Assembly (NCBI GenBank): GCA_043228905.1
Contig: JBHGNT010000022.1
Coordinates: 6,262,001 to 6,326,000, forward strand
Reading direction: 5' to 3'
Origin: Azolla caroliniana
Lineage: Eukaryota > Polypodiophyta
DNA length: 64,000 bases
Shown: positions 11,101 through 17,894 of the stretch, piece after piece
Numbering within the stretch: the first letter of the stretch is position 1
How the letters are laid out: every line of letters starts with the position of its first letter
The notes under the pieces: generated by a model
The model's input: the letters and a program-made list of their open reading frames with translations, nothing else
Told to the model about the DNA's origin: nothing
The model's database searches: none
Program-made: the position numbers and the translations under genes

Positions 11101-11328
11101 TTGGCGTGCCTCTTCCGACAGTACCATTGCTTCAAATTCTTCGTCTGCTGCCTGGTGTTCGGGATCGCGCTGTGTGTGCTCTGTGCGTCGGGTCGCTCTT
11201 CTGTGCTTCTGCGCCTGTATGTAGGAAAAATCGTAAAACGTGAGCCCTTCGCAGGCCTGTGTCTTATATAGTGGGTTGTGCCTCGAGCCGTCCTTTTTCG
11301 TTTCCCGCGCATGTTCCTCTCCCGCCAT
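8185..11328 (-). CDS. G-C ORF3: large coiled-coil protein downstream of pol, unknown function
   Basis: An intact frame of about 1,047 residues from ATG 11328 (MAGEEHARE), in the env position and the same sense as gag-pol. I do not recognise its function. Residues 50-250 form a globular part (LSEEARQWMREN, EYLGEYSISSKAYRTQGGE, FLIAAYEGLQIDW, QWLTVLVPP). Residues 250-470 are a Pro/Glu/Arg-rich linker with repeated EPEPEP. Residues about 480-880 are a long heptad-rich coiled coil (LQEEKEKLQKEKDRLRR and similar). The tail is acidic, with a doubled EQERTDAGEEEE. There is no signal peptide or convincing membrane segment, so an env protein is unlikely. G-D carries a diverged homologue in the same place. 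A structural or Gag-like assembly role is a guess. Confidence 0.8.
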   Translation of the reverse strand: MAGEEHARETKKDGSRHNPLYKTQACEGLTFYDFSYIQAQKHRRATRRTEHTQRDPEHQAADEEFEAMVLSEEARQWMRENGLKGLLRIADAPPHAEPEQAAASIDISEVTEGAVQALTGIKAGGLQTIENPSSEILFEYLGEYSISSKAYRTQGGENLLFGEVARAMMEYGFVNPRPPAIAKYRATFLIAAYEGLQIDWLHFITEGLKEAIKNLVEGKRPWAGIAQWLTVLVPPVLPITQKKRGRQETTPKQVTKRRQILEKHTPGWTPQEVEQQGEGPSRQQQEPATKAKPAGKGKGKAAEEEPVARKPIHITLRRPEPEPEVSRQKVRLVPAPEEETETEDSSEPLVRLPARQGREKRAKGPAPPVDRTQQRAQGPSPVAEAEIAPEPVPREAAPTPVGPDVRKPVIPEKKKERAPEPEPEKRPENQPGLSEQGHPEIRRTKPQWLRWLSEQLSGVADQLEKEETCRQQLTHTTTQELVALRTQIEEMQGELLQAREGIQQAQAVTEPVGTTRKQPEPEPEPEPVALQTGPETEKIIETLREELQAQEALREREREQRKAVEDDRRKMEEGLRKGRAANDRLQEEKEKLQKEKDRLRRHAEQEIERLQEELRQQKDRDDRLRAQATRRLKQKTEDFDRLYRDHKQAESDNRKRAANYDRQIEKLKEQLKENRLDLAKAMDEVSANKEALSAEIAQATERRKELEALRREKLDLTKIRNEEKEKSTFTISKLQSTNEKQKADYEAQAQIMADIIKRARKEKQEAYAHAKAGVDRIKLIMSGWSTRAQASINESTEKLWKEWSQQAAELQTLRADAENRKKTGDRFYKMDEESIVAIREELSEDFYTLAEEHLKEIRGLVERLDDGQLATQLELERYEQDRVRQEAKGRTTPTTIGEGTRPDEDEPTDTEQPRQGIPEDELEEEQERTDAGEEEEQERTDAGEEEELRPEDTRAEEGGISSRPVETGESDTGNRTEPGTKGEQEEPGRSGEEAPAPRNQAEPEQKIFTEQPTQQEVGDQAGKEQEQEEEAPLDTIEQSVLDILEED

Positions 11329-11391
11329 AATTAGTATGTCCTTTCTTGTTTGCCGCGTGTGAGTGCCCACGTTCTCTGCTTTAAATAGCAA

Positions 11392-11529
11392 GTGCGCACA
11401 CGTCCTTCTTTAATGCATGGCGCCTCTTCGTTGCATGGTGGCGCTCCCACCTCTTGTGATCTCCCCATCATTACGATGATTCGCGTCGATTCTGCCCACG
11501 TCTTTTTTTTTTCTTTTGCTTGGGCCACG
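11392..11529 (-). other. Spacer between pol and ORF3 of G-C
   Basis: This is about 200 bases from the pol stop (11530) to the ORF3 ATG (11328). On the plus strand it has a poly-T stretch at 11503-11512 and a C-run at 11537-11544. Just inside pol, a 10-bp unit GGGTCGGTTC is repeated about three times (11557-11587). I see no splice or promoter signal that I would trust. How ORF3 is expressed is not shown by the sequence. Confidence 0.5.
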
Positions 11530-12378
11530 TCATTTGCTGGCCCCCCCCGCCTTGTTCGGGTCGGTTCGGGTCGGTTCGGGTCGGTTTTCCGGGATGGTCC
11601 TCGTCAGTAACGGTGTCGGTTCTTCCTCGGTCCGAATGTCCTCAGCAGCGTCTGTCGGTGTCGGTTCTTCCTCTTGCCGGATTTCCGGGTTTCGCTTGAA
11701 CAGGTTGGCTGGCATATTTCCTTTATACGGCTTTAGCCGAAATCCATTTGCCCACTTGCCGATGACATCTCCAGACAACGTGCCGAGCTGATACGACCCA
11801 TTGTACTCCTTGGTGATCCAGAACGGTCCGGTCCATCGAAACCGCAACTTTCCCGGCATGTTCCCCATCCTTGTCTGGAATAGTAGCACCGGTTTCCCGA
11901 CTTCGAACTCCTTTTCATTGCCACGCCGGTGTCGGTCCACGAAGGCTTTTCTCCTCCTTTGCTCCAGTTCGAGTTGTAGTAAGCTGGCTATTCGGTTTTC
12001 CTCTAATTCCAACAGCGTTGCCAGTCGGATTCGTTCGGACTCGTTCTCACTTAAGCACTCCTTTACCTGAATCCGTAAGCTGGGGATCTGGAACTCTACC
12101 GGCATGACCGCTTCTAACCCGAATGCTAGTCGGAACGGGGTTGTCCGGATGCTGGTTTTGTACGTTGTTCGGTACGCCCATAGCGCGCTTTGCAATTTCG
12201 TATCCCAGTCGGTCCGGTTCTCGTTGACGATTTTTCGTAGGATGTTCTGCAGAGTTTTGTTCGTTGATTCCGCTAGTCCATTGGCTTGAGGGTAGTAGGG
12301 TGTACTCTTTTTATGTACCACCGCCTAAAATGACGTCAGGCTTTCTACTACCTGCCCGAGAAAATGTCCTCCTTGGTC
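11530..12378 (-). pseudogene. G-C pol, second part: integrase core end and C-terminal domain
   Basis: This continues the integrase broken by C-B: SDQGGHFLGQVVE (catalytic Asp), then STPYYPQANGLAEST with the catalytic Glu, WAYRT, VEFQIPSLRIQV, and the C-terminal WTGPFWI..GSYQLGTL module. One in-frame TAG stands at about 12325-12327, where G-D has a Tyr codon (SFYAVV). The downstream frame is open to the stop at 11530. It ends with a Glu/Thr/Pro-rich tail (TRTEEEPTP type) that partly encodes the 10-bp repeats. Confidence 0.88.
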
Positions 12379-12457
12379 ACTTATGTTGGGATTTCGGTCC
12401 CTCCGGATGGGATGTCCGGAGATGAATGACGGCAAGCCCGGTTGCGGTTACGGAGCC

Positions 12458-12580
12458 GGATGACGAAGACCCTGGCTACGGTGCCGGATGATGAAGACCC
12501 CGGCTACGGAGCCGGATGATGAATACCCCGGCTACGGAGCCGGATGCTGAAGACCCCGGTTACGGAGCCGGATGACGAAT
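12458..12580 (+). repeat. 28-bp tandem repeat in the C-B LTR U3
   Basis: Four full units and a partial fifth begin GGATGA/CTGAAGACC and contain CGGCTACGGAGCC, at 12458, 12486, 12514, 12542 and 12570. The same array is in the 3' LTR, 4812 bases further on (from 17270). It lies upstream of the TATA box, the usual place for copia enhancer repeats. Confidence 0.85.
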
Positions 12581-12679
12581 GTACCCGGAGGGAGATCCGG
12601 ATGCGGGGACATATTTGTGAATATGTTTTGCCAAGAGCCCTTGAGGCTATATTTGTAAATAGCCCGAAAGTCATATGTG

Positions 12680-12687
12680 TATAAATA
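12680..12687 (+). promoter_or_regulatory. TATA box of the C-B LTR promoter
   Basis: TATAAATA, in a stretch (CATATGTGTATAAATATGAC) that is also conserved in the related C-D LTR. Confidence 0.7.
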
Positions 12688-13085
12688 TGACTTAGGGCAA
12701 ACAGTTTTAAGTTGCTTCTCATTTTTTTCTGTTTTTCCACTTTCGTTAGAGGAGTGAAGAGGGAGCAGCCGTGAGAGAGAGAGAGATAGAGCGCGAGAGA
12801 GAGAGAGGAAGAGGTAGACGCCTCTGTGTATTTCCGCCGCCTGTGGCGAGGACAGCGAGCTCAAGGTCGTCGCCTTGGAGCTCGTCATTGTATACTTCTC
12901 TGTATAGTGTTGTTTGGAGTCTTGTACTCCCGTGGTTTTTCCCGTCTGGGTTTTCCACGTTAATCCCTGTGTACTCGCGTTTCTTTTGTTTCTCGTGTGG
13001 TTCCTATTTTCTGCTCCATTGATCCGCGATTACTCGGTTGTGGCCGGGAGAAGAAGGTGAATCCAATCGTTGATTCCCAACAAAC

Positions 13086-13097
13086 TGGTATCAGAGC
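13086..13097 (+). promoter_or_regulatory. Primer-binding site of C-B (initiator tRNA-Met)
   Basis: TGGTATCAGAGC, three bases after the LTR end. Same primer as in C-A and C-D. Confidence 0.95.
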
Positions 13098-13111
13098 GAC
13101 TGTTGCAGAAA

Positions 13112-16100
13112 ATGGAAGGCGGCGGCAGCGGGCAGCCGGGGATGATGGTGCTGAATGCACAGAATTACGCCGACTGGAAGATCAAGATGGAGGATCTTCT
13201 GATTGTTCGGGACCTGTACGAACCGATTGACAGGTCGGAAATACCGAAGGGGGTACTTGAGTCGGAGTGGAAGCTCCTGAACCGGAAAGCCGTAGCGACG
13301 ATCCGACAATATGTCGATGTAAGCGTCCTACAACATGTGGCGAACGACACCAACGCATATGAGATGTGGAAGAAGCTGTCAGGCCTCTACGAGAGGAAGA
13401 ATGCGTTGAACCGGACCTCCCTGATGAGGAAGATTGTGAACCTCAAGTACCGGGACGGCGAGAGTATGGTTGAACACGTAAGCACGTTCATGGGATTCGT
13501 GAACCAGCTTGCGGCGATTAAGTTCCCGTTGGAGGATGCAATGCAAGCCATCATCCTAATGTGTACATTGCCAGAAAGCTGGGAGAACTTGGTGGTGACT
13601 CTCAGCACCTCCTGCACCGAAGATAACTTGTCCTTGCAAACGGTAAAGACAAGTATTTTGAACGAAGAAGCGCGTCGGAGAGATAAAGAACCGGCCTCCG
13701 ACCCGAAGGCGCTGCTTACCGAATCGGATCGGGGAAGACAATGGAACCGGAGTCCGCAAAGACGGGAGAAGTCGGGGACCCGGTCGCAGTCAAGAGGAAG
13801 GCCCACATGCTTCCACTGCGGGAAGCCGGGGCACTTCCGAAAGAATTGTCGGCATTACCGAAAAGATAACGGAGCCGACGACACCGATTCGAAGAAGTCA
13901 CCGGAGAGAAACGGTGCATACCGGGGAGTCACGGACCGGAGAGGTTCGGATCGGCGAGGGCAGGACCGGAAAGGAACGACGACACTCGCGGCAAGTGAGG
14001 AAGAAATCATGCTCATCACCGAAGAAGGTGAGCTAAACATTGCCGGCGATGAGACGACCTGGGTGGTCGATTCCGGAGCATCGTTCCACCTGACCCCGGA
14101 GAGAAGATACTTCTCATCCTACACAGCCGGTGAGCATGGCTGTGTTCGGATGGGAAATGAAGGTACGTGCCGGATTGCCGGCATCGGAGACGTGTGGTTG
14201 ACAACCCCGACCGGATGCAAAATGCTGCTGAAGGATGTCCGACACGTTCCGGAGGTTCGATTGAACCTGATTTCGGCCGGGAGGCTAGACGATGAAGGCT
14301 ACACAGGTAGCATCCGGAACGGCGTAATGAAGTTCAGCAAGGGGAGCCTGATAGTGGCTCGGGCCCGGAAAGACAACACACTGTACCTGATGAATGCCCG
14401 GTTATGTCCGGAAGAGCTGAATGTGGCAACCGACACTGCCGGTGAGCTGTGGCACAAAAGACTGTGCCACATGAGTGAGAAGGGGATGAAGAGGCTTGCA
14501 GAAGACAACCTTATTCCAGTGAAGCAAGTGCACCTGGAGAAGTGCACCGATTGCCTGGCCGGTAAGCAGAACCGAACCTCCTTCCACTCAAGGCCACCGA
14601 CGAGACGTAGCGCACCATTGGAGTTGGTGCACACTGATGTGTGTCAGGTAGAAACGAAGTCACATGGCGGAGCCCAGTACTTCGTAACATTCATTGATGA
14701 TCACAGCCGGAAGCTGTGGACGGCACCGTTGAAGACAAAGGACCAAGTGTTGTGCGTCTTCAAAGAACTCCACGCGAGAGTGGAAAGGGAATCCGGCAAG
14801 AAGCTGAAAGCGATACGAGCGGATAACGGAGGGGAATACCGGGGGCAGTTCCAGGAGTACTGTCGCTCGAAGGGAATCCGACTCGAGTTTACTGTGCCGA
14901 AGGCGCCGGAACTGAACGGGCTGGCCGAGAGGATGAACCGGACCATAATGGAGAGGGTCCGGAGTATGCTGGCGCATGCGAAATTACCCAAGGGGTTTTG
15001 GGCTGAGGCAATGTCGACGGCGACATACATGATAAACAGATCACCCTCAGTACCTTTGGATGGAGACACGCCGCAGAAAGTGTGGACCGGTAAGGAAGTG
15101 TCCTACCGGCACCTGAAGGTGTTCGGGTGTCTCGCATACGTGCATGTGGCAAAGGACCGGAGAGGAAAGCTAGATCCAAAGACCCGGCCATGCATATTCC
15201 TCGGTTACGGTGATGACGAGTTCGGCTACCGAGTATGGGACCCGGTCGACAAGAAGATATTCAGGAGTCGAGATATCATCTTCATGGAGGACAAGACACT
15301 CGCCGACTGGGAGTCGGAGAAGAAGATGAAGAGCTCCAAGTCGACCGGTGAGGATCAACTCTACGAGGAGCAGTCCCGACCGGCAAGGGACCGGTTAGCA
15401 CTCGAGGATCCGGCCGAAGACGGTGAAGAAACAGAACCGGCCGAAGAAGATGAAAACGATACCGGAACCGGCCCCGATCCCGAAATGGATTCGGATGAAG
15501 AAGAATCGGAAGAACCGGTTACCGAAGCTCCGGAACGGAGATATCCTCTAAGAGAGAGAAGGGCCCCCCGGAGATTTCCGGAACCAGAGCACGTGCTGCT
15601 AACCGACGAGGGGGAGCCGGAGAGCTTTGAAGAAGCAAAGCATGACACCCAGAGCCGCAGGTGGTTGAGTGCCATGCAGGACGAGATGGATTCCCTGCAT
15701 GAGAACCACACATATGAACTTGTGGAGTTGCCGAAAGGAAAGCGGGCACTTCGAAACAAGTGGGTGTTCAAGCTGAAACCGGGAGATGCCGGAAACCCCC
15801 CGAGATACAAAGCCAGGATCGTGGTGAAGGGGTTTCAGCAAAAGAAGGGCGTCGACTTCGACGAGATATTTGCCCCGGTAGTGAAGATGACCTCCATCCG
15901 GACGGTGCTGAGCATAGCGGCAAGCATGGACCTCGAGGTAGAACAGATGGACGTGAAGACGGCATTCCTTCACGGTGACCTCGAAGAAGAGATTTACATG
16001 CAGCAACCGGAAGGATTCGAGAAGAAAGGGAAGGAGCACCTGGTATGCCGGTTGAAGAAGAGCCTTTACGGACTGAAGCAGGCTCCCCGGCAATGGTACC

Positions 16101-17185
16101 GGAAGTTCGACTCCTTCATGACCGACGAAGGGTACCTCAAAACGCAGTCCGACCACTGCGCGTTTGTGAAGAAATTCGAAGGAGGAGACTTTCTAATACT
16201 CCTCCTGTACGTGGACGACATGTTGATCGTCGGACGGGACCAGGTCAAGATACGGATGCTGAAGAAGGCTCTTCACCGAACCTTCTCAATGAAGGACCTG
16301 GGTCCGGCGAGGCAAATACTAGGGATGCACATCATCCGGGACCGGAAGAAGAAGCAGTTGTGGCTGTCACAGGAGAAGTACGTGACGAAGGTGCTTCACC
16401 GGTTCAACATGTCGGAAGCAAGACCGGTCGGATCGACCCTCCCGACAAACTGCAAGCTGTCCAGCAAGCAAAGTCCCAAGACAAAGGCTGAAAAGGAGGA
16501 TATGATGAAAGTGCCGTATGCCTCAGCCGTCGGGAGCTTGATGTACGCCATGGTGTGTACGAGACCGGACATCGGATATGCAGTCGGAGTGGTGAGCCGG
16601 TACATGAGCAATCCCGGCAAAGAGCATTGGAACGCGGCCAAGTGGATACTCCGATACCTGAAGGGCACAGCAAACGTGTGCCTCCGATTCGGCTCCGGAA
16701 AGCCCGAACTCGACGGCTTTACCGATTCGGATATGTCGGCTGATGCAGATACCAGCCGGTCCACATCAGGGTATGTGATGACGTATGCAGGGGGAGCTGT
16801 TTCATGGCAGTCGAGGCTGCAGAAGACGGTTGCGCTGTCAACCACGGAGGCGGAGTACATGGCGGCTGTTGAAGCCGGCAAGGAAATGATATGGATGAAG
16901 GACTTCATTAGAGAGCTCGGTATCCGGCAGGAGGAGTACCGACTCTACTGCGACAGTCAGAGTGCCATCCACCTTGCGAAGAACGCGGCCTATCACTCCC
17001 GGACGAAGCACATCCAGCGAAGATATCACTGGATCCGGGAAAGGATAGAAGACCAGGAGTTCGTGCTGACGAAGATCCACACGGACGAGAACGGCTCAGA
17101 TATGCTGACCAAAGTGCTCACACCCGACAAGCTGGAAGCATGCCGGAAGAGGATCGGATTGGAGAGACATCCCATGCCGAAGTGA
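13112..17185 (+). CDS. C-B Gag-Pol polyprotein, intact
   Basis: 1,357 residues from the ATG 14 bases after the PBS (MEGGGSGQPG). The order is that of Ty1/copia. Gag (LPESWENLV) is followed by a CCHC knuckle CFHCGKPGHFRKNC (about 232) and an aspartic protease VDSGASFHL (about 319). The integrase has an HHCC zinc site (LWHKRLCHMS..CTDCLAGK, about 447-483) and catalytic Asp (HTDV, about 507), Asp (RADNGG, about 570) and Glu (NGLAERMN, about 605). The reverse transcriptase has LLYVDDMLIVG (about 1034). RNase H has TDSD, TTEAEYMA, YCDSQSA and TKHIQRRYHWIRE (about 1204-1330). All catalytic residues that I can check are present and no stop or frameshift is seen. Length and layout fit autonomous plant copia elements of the TNT1 type. 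Confidence 0.96.
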   Translation: MEGGGSGQPGMMVLNAQNYADWKIKMEDLLIVRDLYEPIDRSEIPKGVLESEWKLLNRKAVATIRQYVDVSVLQHVANDTNAYEMWKKLSGLYERKNALNRTSLMRKIVNLKYRDGESMVEHVSTFMGFVNQLAAIKFPLEDAMQAIILMCTLPESWENLVVTLSTSCTEDNLSLQTVKTSILNEEARRRDKEPASDPKALLTESDRGRQWNRSPQRREKSGTRSQSRGRPTCFHCGKPGHFRKNCRHYRKDNGADDTDSKKSPERNGAYRGVTDRRGSDRRGQDRKGTTTLAASEEEIMLITEEGELNIAGDETTWVVDSGASFHLTPERRYFSSYTAGEHGCVRMGNEGTCRIAGIGDVWLTTPTGCKMLLKDVRHVPEVRLNLISAGRLDDEGYTGSIRNGVMKFSKGSLIVARARKDNTLYLMNARLCPEELNVATDTAGELWHKRLCHMSEKGMKRLAEDNLIPVKQVHLEKCTDCLAGKQNRTSFHSRPPTRRSAPLELVHTDVCQVETKSHGGAQYFVTFIDDHSRKLWTAPLKTKDQVLCVFKELHARVERESGKKLKAIRADNGGEYRGQFQEYCRSKGIRLEFTVPKAPELNGLAERMNRTIMERVRSMLAHAKLPKGFWAEAMSTATYMINRSPSVPLDGDTPQKVWTGKEVSYRHLKVFGCLAYVHVAKDRRGKLDPKTRPCIFLGYGDDEFGYRVWDPVDKKIFRSRDIIFMEDKTLADWESEKKMKSSKSTGEDQLYEEQSRPARDRLALEDPAEDGEETEPAEEDENDTGTGPDPEMDSDEEESEEPVTEAPERRYPLRERRAPRRFPEPEHVLLTDEGEPESFEEAKHDTQSRRWLSAMQDEMDSLHENHTYELVELPKGKRALRNKWVFKLKPGDAGNPPRYKARIVVKGFQQKKGVDFDEIFAPVVKMTSIRTVLSIAASMDLEVEQMDVKTAFLHGDLEEEIYMQQPEGFEKKGKEHLVCRLKKSLYGLKQAPRQWYRKFDSFMTDEGYLKTQSDHCAFVKKFEGGDFLILLLYVDDMLIVGRDQVKIRMLKKALHRTFSMKDLGPARQILGMHIIRDRKKKQLWLSQEKYVTKVLHRFNMSEARPVGSTLPTNCKLSSKQSPKTKAEKEDMMKVPYASAVGSLMYAMVCTRPDIGYAVGVVSRYMSNPGKEHWNAAKWILRYLKGTANVCLRFGSGKPELDGFTDSDMSADADTSRSTSGYVMTYAGGAVSWQSRLQKTVALSTTEAEYMAAVEAGKEMIWMKDFIRELGIRQEEYRLYCDSQSAIHLAKNAAYHSRTKHIQRRYHWIRERIEDQEFVLTKIHTDENGSDMLTKVLTPDKLEACRKRIGLERHPMPK

Positions 17186-17195
17186 AGGGGGAGTT
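17184..17195 (+). promoter_or_regulatory. Polypurine tract of C-B
   Basis: GAAGGGGGAGTT directly before the 3' LTR. It is the expected plus-strand primer site. The same tract precedes the 3' LTR of C-D. Confidence 0.85.
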
Positions 17196-17894
17196 TGTTG
17201 AGATTTCGGTCCCTCCGGATGGGATGTCCGGAGATGAATGACGGCAAGCCCGGTTGCGGTTACGGAGCCGGATGACGAAGACCCTGGCTACGGTGCCGGA
17301 TGATGAAGACCCCGGCTACGGAGCCGGATGATGAATACCCCGGCTACGGAGCCGGATGCTGAAGACCCCGGTTACGGAGCCGGATGACGAATGTACCCGG
17401 AGGGAGATCCGGATGCGGGGACATATTTGTGAATATGTTTTGCCAAGAGCCCTTGAGGCTATATTTGTAAATAGCCCGAAAGTCATATGTGTATAAATAT
17501 GACTTAGGGCAAACAGTTTTAAGTTGCTTCTCATTTTTTTCTGTTTTTCCACTTTCGTTAGAGGAGTGAAGAGGGAGCAGCCGTGAGAGAGAGAGAGATA
17601 GAGCGCGAGAGAGAGAGAGGAAGAGGTAGACGCCTCTGTGTATTTCCGCCGCCTGTGGCGAGGACAGCGAGCTCAAGGTCGTCGCCTTGGAGCTCGTCAT
17701 TGTATACTTCTCTGTATAGTGTTGTTTGGAGTCTTGTACTCCCGTGGTTTTTCCCGTCTGGGTTTTCCACGTTAATCCCTGTGTACTAGCGTTTCTTTTG
17801 TTTCTCGTGTGGTTCCTATTTTCTGCTCCATTGATCCGCGATTACTCGGTTGTGGCCGGGAGAAGAAGGTGAATCCAATCGTTGATTCCCAACA
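17196..17894 (+). repeat. 3' LTR of copia C-B
   Basis: 699 bp, same length as the 5' LTR and differing at two sites by eye. It carries the same 28-bp array and TATA box (17492-17499). TSD ACTTA follows. Confidence 0.95.

Larger units (their letters stand above)
12384..13082 (+). repeat. 5' LTR of copia C-B
   Basis: TGTTGGGATTT at the start, CCCAACA at the end. It contains four full 28-bp minisatellite units (12458-12569), a block shared with other LTR families (12597-12625), a TATA box TATAAATA (12680-12687) and a GA-rich leader (12770-12812). U3 therefore holds the repeats and R starts about 30 bases past the TATA. Confidence 0.95.

Noticed and set aside
10400-11224. Plus-strand frame of 274 residues opposite ORF3 (and a 309-residue one opposite G-C pol at 19900-20829).
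   Set aside because: They mirror strongly coding minus-strand sequence and have no conserved counterpart opposite the matching parts of G-D.
8185-11328. Calling G-C ORF3 an envelope gene.
   Set aside because: No signal peptide, no fusion peptide, no C-terminal membrane anchor. Coiled coil and acidic tail argue against it.
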